A model generated the notes under the pieces. The model saw only the letters and a program-made list of their open reading frames with translations. It was not told where the DNA came from and did no database searches. This document shows positions 48,517-57,190 of a DNA stretch of 64,000 nucleotides, piece after piece. Positions within the stretch are counted from its first letter, which is position 1; the number at the start of each line of letters is the position of its first letter. The position numbers and the translations under genes are program-made. Source of the DNA: DASUCS01 sp041166385 (lineage in GTDB: Bacteria > Actinomycetota > Acidimicrobiia > Acidimicrobiales > JACDCH01); contig JBEEFW010000038.1 in NCBI GenBank assembly GCA_041166385.1, positions 20,203-84,202 on the forward strand, read 5' to 3'.

Positions 48517-49958
48517 TGAAGATCGTGGCCAAGGCCGCGGTGGCAGGGCTGTTGCTGGCGGCGTCGCTGCCGCCGTGGGGGTGGTGGCCATTGGCGTTCG
48601 TCGGGCTCGCGTTGCTCGACCGGCTCATCGCCGACCAGCCCGTGTGGACACGCTTCCGTCGTGGATGGTTGGTGGCCGCCGCACTCCTCTTCCCGTCGCT
48701 GAGTTGGCTGTTCACGTTCACCGCGCCCGGCTACGTCATCGCGTCGGCGTACTACGCCGCGCTGTTCGGACTGGCGTGCATGGCCTGTCCCCCATCCGCT
48801 CCCGGCCGATGGATCGCGCTTCCGGGGGCGTGGATGCTGGCCGAGGCCGATCGTGGACGTTGGCCGTTCGGGGGCGTGCCCGTCTCGCGCCTCGCGATGG
48901 GACAAGTCGACAGCCCGCTCGTGCCCGTCGTCCGCGTCGGCGGCACGCTGCTGCTCGATCTCATCACCGTCGCCGTCGGTGTCGCGCTTGCCGTCGCGCT
49001 CGCTCGCCGATGGCGGACGGCCGGAGCGCTGATCGCCGGCGTCGCGGTCGTGGTCGGTGTGGGCGTCGTCGCACCGCGCGGGCACGACATCGGCTCGCTC
49101 CGCATCGCCGCGGTGCAGGGCGGCGGTCCGCAGGGCACGCGGTTCTTCGACGCCGAGGCACAGCTCGTCTACGAACGCCACCTCGAGGCGACGAAGCTCG
49201 TGCAGACGCCGGTCGACGTGGTGCTGTGGCCCGAGAACGTGGTGAACATCGAAGGGCGCGTCACCAACAGCCCGGTGGGCGGCGAGCTCAGTGCGATCGC
49301 GCGGCGACTCGACACCACGCTCTTGGTCGGGGTCGTCGAGGGCGATGGAAACGGATTCCACAACGGGCAGGTCGCCATCGATCCCAACGGCTACTACATC
49401 GACCGCTACGAGAAGGTGCGGCGCGTGCCGTTCGGCGAATACGTGCCTTTGCGAGGGCTGCTCGAACACTTCGCCGGCGACACACTCATCAAGCGCGACG
49501 CGTATGACGGCGCCGATCCCGCGCTGCTGCGCACACCAGCAGGCACGTTCGGTGTCGCCATCTCGTGGGAGGTGTTCTTCCCGGACCGAGCGCGTGCCGC
49601 GATCCGCCAAGGCGGCGAGGCGCTGCTGAACCCGACGAACGGCGCGTCGTTCCACGGGTCGATCATCCAGAGCCAGCAGCTCGCGGCGTCGCGGCTGCGA
49701 GCGATCGAGAACGGGCGGTGGGTGGTGCAGGCTGCTCCGACCGGCTTCAGCGCGATCATCACGCCGTCCGGCGAGGTCGTGCAGCGGGCCGGCATCACCG
49801 AGACCCGCGTCCTCGAAGGCACGATCCAGCGACGCACCGGGCTCACGTGGGCGACCCGCGTCGGCGACTGGCTCGCGGTCATCCTGTCCGTGCTGCTGAT
49901 CGCGCTCGGCTGGTTTGCTTCTCGACGGGCTTGGAGGGGTGATGGTCGAGCTGCGTGA
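48513..49958 (+). CDS. lnt: Apolipoprotein N-acyltransferase (Lnt) with Ser at the usual nucleophile position
   Basis: A 481-residue membrane enzyme that N-acylates lipoproteins at the outer face. About five TM helices precede a nitrilase domain and a final TM. Glu241 (WPENVV) and Lys301 (EKVRRVPFGEYVPL) are present. At the third triad position the sequence reads GVAISWEVFFPD: Ser351 (codon TCG at 49563) stands where Cys is expected in the C-[YFW]-E motif. NPTNGASFHGSIIQSQQLAA and RAIENGRWVVQAAPTGFSAI are otherwise typical. Either activity uses Ser, or it is impaired, or this lineage differs. Window lipoproteins (26209, 33295, 54751) are possible substrates. Confidence 0.88.
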   Translation: MMKIVAKAAVAGLLLAASLPPWGWWPLAFVGLALLDRLIADQPVWTRFRRGWLVAAALLFPSLSWLFTFTAPGYVIASAYYAALFGLACMACPPSAPGRWIALPGAWMLAEADRGRWPFGGVPVSRLAMGQVDSPLVPVVRVGGTLLLDLITVAVGVALAVALARRWRTAGALIAGVAVVVGVGVVAPRGHDIGSLRIAAVQGGGPQGTRFFDAEAQLVYERHLEATKLVQTPVDVVLWPENVVNIEGRVTNSPVGGELSAIARRLDTTLLVGVVEGDGNGFHNGQVAIDPNGYYIDRYEKVRRVPFGEYVPLRGLLEHFAGDTLIKRDAYDGADPALLRTPAGTFGVAISWEVFFPDRARAAIRQGGEALLNPTNGASFHGSIIQSQQLAASRLRAIENGRWVVQAAPTGFSAIITPSGEVVQRAGITETRVLEGTIQRRTGLTWATRVGDWLAVILSVLLIALGWFASRRAWRGDGRAA

Positions 49959-50742
49959 TGGCGACCTCCGGGTCGTGGTCGACCCGGTCAACGGCGGCCG
50001 CGTGGTGTCGTTCAGCGTCGGTGGCGTGCACCTGCTCCGAACACCAGAGGACGATCCCGGCGGCACGCACTGGGGCTCGTTCGTCATGGCGCCGTGGGCC
50101 GGACGGACGCGCCACGGCCGTTTCACGTTCGAGGGCGTCGAGCACCAACTCGAGATCAACTCCGGTGCGCACAGCATCCACGGCACCGTCCGCCAGCAGC
50201 CGTGGATCGTCACGGAACTCGGCCCCGCTGCCGACCGCATTCGTATGCGCTGCGACTTCGGGCCGGGCTGGCCATTCGGCGGGTGGGCTGAGCAGGCCAT
50301 CAGCGTGCACGGCGACCGCGTCGAGCTCGAGTTGTCGATGCACGCGGCCGATCTCCCTACGCCAGTGGTAGGCGGCTGGCATCCGTGGTGGCAACGACGC
50401 CTGGGTGATGGCGCGCCGGAGGCCGAGCTCGAGTTACCCGCGGCCTCGATGTACCGGCGCGACGCGGAAGGCATCGCGGTGCCCGAGAAACTGTCGCCGC
50501 CGCCCGGCCCGTGGGACGACTGCTTCACCGATCTCTCGGGTCCGCCGGTGCTGCGCTGGCCCAATGGCCCCGAACTGGCCGTCGACTCCGATTGTCGCTG
50601 CGTGGTCGTGTACGACGAACCGGCCGACGCCATCTGCGTCGAGCCCCAATCCGGGCCGCCGGACGCCCTGAATCATGGCCCTGACGTGGCCGAACCCGGC
50701 CGTCCAGTGGTTATCCACAGCACGTGGCGGGTGCGCACTTGA
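49942..50742 (+). CDS. Aldose 1-epimerase (mutarotase) family protein
   Basis: A 266-residue galactose-mutarotase-fold protein. LEINSGAHSIHG supplies one active histidine, VGGWHPWWQRR the second, and Glu in CVEPQSGPPDAL is the catalytic base position. Blocks WGSFVMAPWAGRTRHGRF and VDPVNGGRVVSF fit the family. ATG 49942 with GGAGGGG upstream is the start; it overlaps the lnt end by 17 bp. Its product may convert sugar anomers, but the group also includes glucose-6-phosphate-type epimerases, so the substrate is open. Confidence 0.9.
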   Translation: MVELRDGDLRVVVDPVNGGRVVSFSVGGVHLLRTPEDDPGGTHWGSFVMAPWAGRTRHGRFTFEGVEHQLEINSGAHSIHGTVRQQPWIVTELGPAADRIRMRCDFGPGWPFGGWAEQAISVHGDRVELELSMHAADLPTPVVGGWHPWWQRRLGDGAPEAELELPAASMYRRDAEGIAVPEKLSPPPGPWDDCFTDLSGPPVLRWPNGPELAVDSDCRCVVVYDEPADAICVEPQSGPPDALNHGPDVAEPGRPVVIHSTWRVRT

Positions 50743-50776
50743 CCAAGTGGTCAGTTCCCATGAAGGCTTGCCGGTC

Positions 50777-52045
50777 ATGTACCCGGGGGACGACAGGCCA
50801 CTACGCATCGCATTCACGGCCTACCGGGGCAAACCGCACGTCGGGGGACAGGGCGTCTACACCCGGCACCTGACGAAGGCGCTCACCGATCTCGGCCATC
50901 ACGTCGAGGTCCTCGGCGGCCAGCCGTTCCCGGTGCTCGACGACCGCGTGCCACTCGTCGAGCTGCCCAGCCTGGACATCTACAACGACCACTTCCCGAT
51001 GCGGATGCCGGGGATTTGGGAGCTCAAGCATTGGCCGGACTTCGTCGAGGTCACCGCGTTCTCGGCCGGAACGTTCCCCGAGCCGCTGGCCTTCTCGCTG
51101 CGGGCGTGGGATCACCTTCGCAAGCGCAAGGGTGAGTTCGACCTCGTCCACGACAACCAGAGCCTCGGCTACGGCCTGCTCGCCATCCAGCGCGACACGC
51201 CGGTGCTCGGCACGATCCACCACCCGATCACCGTCGACCGCCGGCTCGAGATCGAGCACGCCCAGACCGCGTACAAGCGGCTCACGCTGCGGCGTTGGTA
51301 TGCGTTCACGAAGATGCAGACGCGGGTCGCGAAGCGGCTCAAGCGCATCATCACCGTTTCGGAGTCGAGCCGCACCGACATCATCAAGGACCACGGCGTC
51401 GATCCGTCGGTCATGCACGTCGTGCCGGTCGGGGTCGACCCCGACTTGTTCCGGCCGATCCCCGGCGTCACTCGCATCCCCGGCCGTCTCGTCACGACGG
51501 CGTCAGCCGACGTGACCATGAAGGGTTTGCGCTACCTGCTCGAGGCCGTCGCCAAGCTCCGCACCGAGCGCGAGATCAGCCTCGTGGTGATCGGGCGCAA
51601 GAAGGAAGGCGGACGCTCCGCCGAGACCATCGACCGACTCGGCCTCACCGACATCGTGTCGTTCGTGTCCGGGGTCAGTGAAGAGCGCATCTACGAGCTG
51701 TACTCGGAATCCGAGCTGGCGATCGTGCCCTCGCTCTATGAGGGCTTCTCGCTGCCGGCCATCGAGGCGATGGCCTGCGGCGTGCCGCTCGTGTCGACCA
51801 CCGGCGGCGCGCTGCCGGAGGTCGTCGGCAACGACAACGAGACCGCGTTCCTCGTCACGCCGGGCGACAGCGAGGCGCTCGCCGCTCGCATCCGCACCGC
51901 GCTCGACGATCCCGACCTGCGGGCCAAGGTCGGCGCTCAGGGACGCCAGCGCGTGATCGACAACTGGAGCTGGACGCACACTGCGCTGAAGACCCTCGAG
52001 CAGTACCGGGCTCTCCTGGCGGATTCCCCGGCGGGACGACGCTGA
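50777..52045 (+). CDS. GT4-family glycosyltransferase
   Basis: A 422-residue retaining GT-B enzyme. N-terminal acceptor domain: IAFTAYRGKPHVGGQGVYTRH. The C-terminal donor domain has VPVGVDPDLFRPIPG, VTTASADVTMKGLRYLLEAV and the EX7E motif in LYEGFSLPAIEAMACGVPLV. The sugar and acceptor are not readable. ATG 50777 is preferred to GTG 50747. It begins the conserved-looking trio with a methyltransferase and an alpha/alpha-toroid protein (gaps of 1 and 6 bp), probably making one glycolipid or polysaccharide component. Confidence 0.92.
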   Translation: MYPGDDRPLRIAFTAYRGKPHVGGQGVYTRHLTKALTDLGHHVEVLGGQPFPVLDDRVPLVELPSLDIYNDHFPMRMPGIWELKHWPDFVEVTAFSAGTFPEPLAFSLRAWDHLRKRKGEFDLVHDNQSLGYGLLAIQRDTPVLGTIHHPITVDRRLEIEHAQTAYKRLTLRRWYAFTKMQTRVAKRLKRIITVSESSRTDIIKDHGVDPSVMHVVPVGVDPDLFRPIPGVTRIPGRLVTTASADVTMKGLRYLLEAVAKLRTEREISLVVIGRKKEGGRSAETIDRLGLTDIVSFVSGVSEERIYELYSESELAIVPSLYEGFSLPAIEAMACGVPLVSTTGGALPEVVGNDNETAFLVTPGDSEALAARIRTALDDPDLRAKVGAQGRQRVIDNWSWTHTALKTLEQYRALLADSPAGRR

Positions 52046-52046
52046 C

Positions 52047-52781
52047 GTGCTGACGGTTCGCTACGACTGGCTCGGCCTGACGGCCGGCGACCTCGTGCTC
52101 GACCTCGGGTGCGGTGCCGGTCGGCACGCCTTCGAAGCCTTCCGCCGCGGCGCGTGCGTTGTGGCGCTCGACTACAGCGCTGCCGAGCTCAAGGACGTGA
52201 AGGCGATGTTCGGTGCGCTGCTCGCCGAGGAGGCGACGACGTTGCCGTCGACCTCGTGGGGTGGCTGCGCGAACGGCGACGCCACTCGGCTGCCATTCCC
52301 CGACAACACGTTCGATCACGTGATCGCCGCGGAGGTGCTCGAGCACATCCCCGCCGACGAAGACGCGATGGCCGAGCTGGCCCGGGTGCTGAAGCCCGGC
52401 GGCACGATCGCCGTCACCGTCCCTGCGTGGCTCGCCGAGCGGGTGTGTTGGGCGCTGACCGACGAGTACCACGCGCCGTTCGTGGCTGGCGGACACGTGC
52501 GCATCTATTCCGAGCCCGAGCTGCGCTCGAAGCTGCGGGGGGCAGGACTGCGTCCTGGTCGCGCTCACCATGCACACGCGCTGCACACGCCGTACTGGTG
52601 GCTCAAGTGCTCTGTCGGCGTGACCAACAACGATCACCCGCTGGTGCGCGCGTACCACGAGGTGTTGTTGTGGGACATCGCGGGCCGCCAGCCGATGGCT
52701 CGCTTCACGAAGCTGGCGGACCGGCTGGCCAACCCCGTTCTCGGGAAGTCCATCGTGGTCTACGCGCGGAAACCGGAGTAG
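52047..52781 (+). CDS. SAM-dependent methyltransferase
   Basis: A 244-residue class I methyltransferase: motif I LVLDLGCGAGRHAFEAFRRG, motif II ACVVALDYSAAEL, and HVIAAEVLEHIPADEDAMAE, LARVLKPGGTIAVTVPAW. No membrane segment. GTG 52047 is 1 bp after the glycosyltransferase stop. Sits between the GT4 gene and the toroid gene. The methyl acceptor is probably the same product as the glycosyltransferase; the exact atom is unknown. Confidence 0.9.
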   Translation: MLTVRYDWLGLTAGDLVLDLGCGAGRHAFEAFRRGACVVALDYSAAELKDVKAMFGALLAEEATTLPSTSWGGCANGDATRLPFPDNTFDHVIAAEVLEHIPADEDAMAELARVLKPGGTIAVTVPAWLAERVCWALTDEYHAPFVAGGHVRIYSEPELRSKLRGAGLRPGRAHHAHALHTPYWWLKCSVGVTNNDHPLVRAYHEVLLWDIAGRQPMARFTKLADRLANPVLGKSIVVYARKPE

Positions 52782-52787
52782 CGGCTG

Positions 52788-53852
52788 ATGTTCTTGCGTG
52801 ATGTTCCTGGTGTCGTGTCGGCCGCGGAGTTGGCACGAACCGTCGACGCCATCGCCGAGTGGCAGCTGCCGTCGGGGATGATCCCCTGGTTCCCCGGCGG
52901 GCACGCCGATCCATGGAATCACGTCGAAGCGGCCATGGCCCTCGACCTCGCCGGTCATCGGTCGAAGGCCGAGCGGGCCTACGAGTGGCTGGCGCGGATG
53001 CAGCGTCCGGATGGCGCGTGGCATCAGTACTACCTCGCTGACTCCGTCGAGCAGGACAAGCTCGACGCCAACGTGTGCGCCTACGTCGCTGCCGGCGTGT
53101 GGCATCACTATCTGCTCACGAAGGACGACGGCTTCGTCACGCGCATGTGGCCGGTCGTCGAGCGCGCCATCGACTTCGTGCTCGACCTCCAGCGCCCGCG
53201 AGGCGAGATCATCTGGGCCCGTCACGCCGACGGCACGCCGTGGTCGTTCGCGCTGCTCACCGGCTCGTCGTCGATCTGCCATTCACTGCGGTGCGCCATC
53301 GCGCTCGCGGAGCATCTGGGTCACGAGCGTCCGGACTGGGAGTTGTCAGCCGGTCGGCTGGCCGCCGTGATCGCGCACGAGCCCGAAGCCTTCTCGCCGA
53401 AGCACCGCTGGGCGATGGACTGGTACTACCCGGTGCTCACGGGCGTGATCGGTGGCTCGGAGGGTCGCTCGCGGCTCGCCGATCGGTACGACACGTTCGT
53501 GATGGAGGGCAAGGGCGTGCGCTGCGTGAGCGACCGTCCGTGGGTGACGGTCGCTGAAACATGTGAATGCGCGCTCGCCCATCTCGCCGTCGGGCGCCGC
53601 GACACCGCCGAGGCGATGTTCTCGTGGGCACAGCAGTTCCGCCACGACGACGACCGGTACTGGACGGGCACGGTGTTCCCTGACGAAGCCCGCTTCCCCG
53701 GCGGCGAGCGGTCGACGTACACGGCGGCGTCGGTCGTGTTGACGGCAGACGCGATCGCCAGCGGTTCCCCCGCGTCGGCCCTGTTCGTCGATCACGACCT
53801 CGTACTGCCGCAGCTGCTCGACACCAGCGAATCCGCGTTCGACCGCGACTGA
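52788..53852 (+). CDS. Prenyltransferase/squalene-cyclase-like alpha/alpha-toroid protein
   Basis: A 354-residue helical protein. The repeats IPWFPGGHADPWNHVEAAMA, AYEWLARMQRPDGAWHQYYL, DSVEQDKLDANVCAYVAAGV, GEIIWARHADGTPWSFALLT and VTVAETCECALAHLAVGRR resemble the QW-like and six-hairpin toroid of terpene cyclases or glycoside hydrolases. The cyclase DxDD catalytic motif is absent, so a glycosidase-like or lipid-binding role is possible. ATG 52788 is 6 bp after the methyltransferase stop. Confidence 0.75.
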   Translation: MFLRDVPGVVSAAELARTVDAIAEWQLPSGMIPWFPGGHADPWNHVEAAMALDLAGHRSKAERAYEWLARMQRPDGAWHQYYLADSVEQDKLDANVCAYVAAGVWHHYLLTKDDGFVTRMWPVVERAIDFVLDLQRPRGEIIWARHADGTPWSFALLTGSSSICHSLRCAIALAEHLGHERPDWELSAGRLAAVIAHEPEAFSPKHRWAMDWYYPVLTGVIGGSEGRSRLADRYDTFVMEGKGVRCVSDRPWVTVAETCECALAHLAVGRRDTAEAMFSWAQQFRHDDDRYWTGTVFPDEARFPGGERSTYTAASVVLTADAIASGSPASALFVDHDLVLPQLLDTSESAFDRD

Positions 53853-53878
53853 CCCTCGAAGTGAGGTAGACCTCCCGC

Positions 53879-54754
53879 ATGGCACGCGGGAGCCAGGTGC
53901 GATGTCCGCAGTGCGGAGCGAAGACGGACGTCGGACGCTGCCGGATCTGCGGGGCGCTGATCTCCGATGCCGGCACTGCCGAGCCGAGCCGTCCGATGTG
54001 GACACCGCCGCCCGTGACGGCGACGCCCGCTCCTCCGAGCTCGCCTCCACCCCCGCCGAGCCCGACGTCCGTGCCTCCGCCCTGGCCGCCGCCTCCGCCG
54101 TCGTCGATCCCGGACCTGCCGTACGCATCGACGAGCCCGGTGGTGACCGCGCCCGGATCACCGCGGCCATCACGAGACTGGCGCCCGATCGTCGGCGCCG
54201 TCGCCGCAGTCGTCGCGGCCATCGCCGGCTACTTCACCGTGCAGGCGCTCCTCGTCAGCGATGACGACACACCTCGCGCCTCGAACGTGACGCTGTCCGT
54301 TCCCAGCGCGGTGTCGAGCAGCGAAAGGGTCACGTTCACCGATCCCGAAGGACATTTCACGGCCCAATTCCCGACCGAGCCCCAGCGGTCCGAGCAACCC
54401 AATCCCGCTCCCGGGCTGCCGCCGATCGTGCTCTGGCAGACCTCGAGCCGCAGCCTGAGCTTTGGCGTGGCCCGTCTCGAGTTGGTTGCGGGCAGCGAGT
54501 TCGACCTGCAAACGTCGGCGAACGGCGCGGCTACTGCGGTGGGTGGCACCGTGGTGTCGGCGACGGAATCAACGGATGCCTTCGGGCGACCAACGATCGA
54601 CTACGTGGTCGACATCGGCGGTACCGCAAACGTGCACGCGTTCACCGTCGTTGACGGAACCCAAGTCTTCGTTCTCCAGGTCGTCGCAACCTCAGGCGGC
54701 AACGGCTCCGACCTCCTCGCCGACTTCAAAGCCAGCTTCAAGATCCTGCCGTGA
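53879..54754 (+). CDS. Zinc-ribbon protein with Pro-rich linker, one TM helix and an external domain
   Basis: A 291-residue protein. An N-terminal zinc ribbon (CPQCGAKTDVGRCRICG), a long Pro/Ser/Thr linker (about 38-98), a TM helix IVGAVAAVVAAIAGYFTVQA and an external domain VTFTDPEGHFTAQFPTEPQR with FGVARLELVAGSEFDLQTSA. The architecture, a cytoplasmic zinc finger and extracellular beta domain, recalls actinobacterial sensor-like proteins. It is cotranscribed with the PI-PLC-like lipoprotein (GTGA overlap). Function unknown. Confidence 0.75.
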   Translation: MARGSQVRCPQCGAKTDVGRCRICGALISDAGTAEPSRPMWTPPPVTATPAPPSSPPPPPSPTSVPPPWPPPPPSSIPDLPYASTSPVVTAPGSPRPSRDWRPIVGAVAAVVAAIAGYFTVQALLVSDDDTPRASNVTLSVPSAVSSSERVTFTDPEGHFTAQFPTEPQRSEQPNPAPGLPPIVLWQTSSRSLSFGVARLELVAGSEFDLQTSANGAATAVGGTVVSATESTDAFGRPTIDYVVDIGGTANVHAFTVVDGTQVFVLQVVATSGGNGSDLLADFKASFKILP

Positions 54755-55926
54755 AACGCGCTTGGGGTGCTCTTGCGCTGCTCGCCGTCCTGGTGCTCGG
54801 CGCGTGCTCCGGCGGCAACAGCACCACCACGGCGACGCCCACATCCGGCTATCCCCATGACGGTGAGTTGCGCTTGAACGACATCCAGTCGCTCGGGTCG
54901 CACAACAGCTACCACGTGCAAGGGGAACAGCCGCTGTTCGACGCGCTGAAGGCGTTCGACGCGAATCTGGCCAGCACACTCGAGTACACCCACGCGCCGC
55001 TGGCCGAGCAGTTCAACAACAGCGGCGTGCGCCAGATCGAGCTCGATGTGTTTGCCGACCCGGCTGGTGGGTTGTACGCGAATCGAGCAGGCAACGCGGT
55101 GATCGGGAAGCCGAAGGCGTCCGGTGAGCCCGAGCTCGACAAGCCGGGCTTCAAGGTGTTCCACGTACAGGACATCGACTTTCGATCGACGTGCCTCACA
55201 TTCGTCGCGTGCCTCACGAACGTGCGCGACTGGTCGCGAGTTCACCAGGGTCACGTTCCGCTCATGATCTTGGTCGAGGCGAAGCAGGAAGCGATTCCCG
55301 ATCCGGTCAACCTCGGTTTTGTCACGCCACACGCGATCGGCGCGCCCGAGCTCGACGCGCTGGATGCCGAGATTCGTTCGGTGTTCGACGACAACGAGAT
55401 CATCACGCCGGACGTCGTGCGTGGGAAGCACACCTCACTCGAGGACGCGATCCGGACGGATGGTTGGCCGACGCTCGGCGCCAGCCGCGGCAAGGTGCTG
55501 TTCGCGCTGGACAACGAGGACGGCGTCCGCGACGCGTACGTCGCGGGCCATCCCGCGCTCCAAGGGCGTGTGCTCTTCACGAGCTCGCCGCGCGGCACTC
55601 CCGAGGCGGCGTTCCTCAAGCTGAACGACCCGATCAAGGACGAGACCACCATTCGTCAAGCCGTGCTCGACGGCTACATCGTCCGCACGCGGTCCGACGG
55701 CGACACCGTCCAAGCGCGCTCGGGCGACACGACGATGCGCGAGGCCGCGCTCCGCAGCGGTGCGCAATGGGTGAGCACGGACTACGAGGTGGCCGACGCC
55801 AAGTTCGGGACGGGCTACGTCGTCGCGATTCCCGGTGGAACGCCGTCGCGCTGCAACCCGGTGCGGCTCGCGGTGCGATGTACGCCGGCCGACATCGAGA
55901 ATCCCACGTACCTCAGCGCGAACTGA
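54751..55926 (+). CDS. Lipoprotein with PI-PLC-like (Ca2+-dependent phosphoinositide phospholipase C) fold
   Basis: A 391-residue lipoprotein; lipobox LGAC with Cys19. The TIM-barrel motif LNDIQSLGSHNSYHV carries the first catalytic His, then GVRQIELDVFADPAGG (acidic metal ligands), FKVFHVQDIDFRSTC with the second His, and LMILVEAKQEA with Glu. This layout matches the bacterial Ca2+-dependent PI-PLC group. PI lipids in Actinobacteria (PIMs, lipomannan) make a natural substrate, and the MptB-like gene at 9272 may build them. Last residues CRCTPADIENPTYL suggest disulfides. Overlaps the next, convergent gene by 14 bp. Confidence 0.85.
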   Translation: MKRAWGALALLAVLVLGACSGGNSTTTATPTSGYPHDGELRLNDIQSLGSHNSYHVQGEQPLFDALKAFDANLASTLEYTHAPLAEQFNNSGVRQIELDVFADPAGGLYANRAGNAVIGKPKASGEPELDKPGFKVFHVQDIDFRSTCLTFVACLTNVRDWSRVHQGHVPLMILVEAKQEAIPDPVNLGFVTPHAIGAPELDALDAEIRSVFDDNEIITPDVVRGKHTSLEDAIRTDGWPTLGASRGKVLFALDNEDGVRDAYVAGHPALQGRVLFTSSPRGTPEAAFLKLNDPIKDETTIRQAVLDGYIVRTRSDGDTVQARSGDTTMREAALRSGAQWVSTDYEVADAKFGTGYVVAIPGGTPSRCNPVRLAVRCTPADIENPTYLSAN

Positions 55927-56533
55927 CGAGCACCCGCAGTGAGCCGGACGCGCTGACGTCGGCGAAGCGGCCCGATTCGAGCGCGCGCAGGTAGATCTCG
56001 TACGGCGGACGGCCCCCGTCCTCTGGGTTCGGGAAGACGTCGTGGATGAGCAAGGTGCCGCCCGGTGCAACGTGCGGCGTCCACAACTCGTAGTCGCGGT
56101 GCGCGGGCTCAGCGCCGTGGCCGCCGTCGATGAAGAGCACTGCGAGCGGTGTGGTCCAGTGACGGGCGAGCGTCGGTGAGTCGGCGACGGTGGCGATCAC
56201 CGTGCCCTCGAGCCCGGCATCGTGAATCGTTCTGCGGAAGAACGGCAGGGTGTCGATCACGCCAACCGCCGGGTCGACGAGGTCCGGCTCGTGGTACTCC
56301 CAGCCGGGCTGATTCTCCTCCGACCCGCGATGGTGGTCGACGCTGAACAGCACGGTGCCGCGTTCGCGCGCCGCCGCTCCGAGGTAGATGGCGGACTTGC
56401 CGCAGTAACTGCCGATCTCGAGAAACGGGCCCTCGACAGTCGTCGCGGCCGCGGCGTCGAACAGCGCGAGGCCCTCGTCCGGCGGCATGAACCCGCGGGC
56501 CGCTTCCGCCGCGTTGCGCAGCGTGTCGTCCAT
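55913..56533 (-). CDS. Class I SAM-dependent methyltransferase (Methyltransf_24 type)
   Basis: A 206-residue methyltransferase. GPFLEIGSYCGKSAIYLGAA is the SAM loop, VLFSVDHHRGSEENQPGWEY the second strand, VLFIDGGHGAEPAHRDYELW and HVAPGGTLLIHDVFPNP the later blocks. This subgroup often sits in polysaccharide or secondary-metabolite loci. ATG 56533 immediately follows the nitroreductase stop codon (56534-56536). Acceptor unknown. Confidence 0.85.
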   Translation of the reverse strand: MDDTLRNAAEAARGFMPPDEGLALFDAAAATTVEGPFLEIGSYCGKSAIYLGAAARERGTVLFSVDHHRGSEENQPGWEYHEPDLVDPAVGVIDTLPFFRRTIHDAGLEGTVIATVADSPTLARHWTTPLAVLFIDGGHGAEPAHRDYELWTPHVAPGGTLLIHDVFPNPEDGGRPPYEIYLRALESGRFADVSASGSLRVLVSSR

Positions 56534-57190
56534 CTACCAGCTGTCGACGTGGATGATGGCGTCGAGATCGGCGCGCGGCCCGGGCTTGAAGTCGGTGCCC
56601 TTCGTGTACGCAACGGGGATGAGCGCGCCTTGACTGATCTCCGCGAACGGGATGCCGAGCACGTTCGCGGCCTCCTCCTCGAACATGAGGTGCAAGCTCG
56701 TCCATGACGTGCCGAGGCCCCGAGCACGAGCGGCGAGGCAGAAGCTCCAGATCGCCGGGTGCAACGAGCCCCACTGGCTCGCCGTCATCATGCTGGGCAT
56801 GTTGTCGAGCCGGCCGGTGATGCACGGCACCAGTAACACCGGCGCGTCGCCCATCCGCTCGGCCAGGTATTCAGCCGAACTCGCGACTCGCTGTTGCGTG
56901 GCATCGCGCGCGGGATCGCCGGTGACAATCGCACCGGCGTAGAACGGCATCGACTTGTAGAGCGCGAACGCCCGGCCGTAGATCTCCCCGAGCGCCTTGC
57001 GCTTCTCGGCGTCGGTGATGATCACCCAATGCCAGCCCTGCTGGTTGGAACCGCTCGGTGCTTGCGTCGCGATCTCGATGCACTCGCGCACGACGTCGAG
57101 GGGCACGGGCCTGTCGAAGTCGAGCCGCTTGCGGACGGCCCGCGTCGTCGTGAGCAACTCGTCGGGCGACAGATTCAGCGTGGCGGCCAT
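56534..57190 (-). CDS. Nitroreductase-family FMN enzyme
   Basis: A 218-residue FMN-dependent oxidoreductase. The phosphate-binding segment TRAVRKRLDFDRPVPLD, QAPSGSNQQGWHWVIIT and the region LPVAYTKG-like near the end are typical. It may reduce nitro compounds, quinones or enones; substrates cannot be read. It overlaps the GH1 stop by one base (TGATG) and abuts the methyltransferase gene. Confidence 0.88.
   Translation of the reverse strand: MAATLNLSPDELLTTTRAVRKRLDFDRPVPLDVVRECIEIATQAPSGSNQQGWHWVIITDAEKRKALGEIYGRAFALYKSMPFYAGAIVTGDPARDATQQRVASSAEYLAERMGDAPVLLVPCITGRLDNMPSMMTASQWGSLHPAIWSFCLAARARGLGTSWTSLHLMFEEEAANVLGIPFAEISQGALIPVAYTKGTDFKPGPRADLDAIIHVDSW

Noticed and set aside
48063..50633. 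856-residue leftward frame across hemY, lnt and the epimerase
   Set aside because: No domain motif; Arg/Pro/Ser-rich shadow of three genes with clear homology on the other strand.
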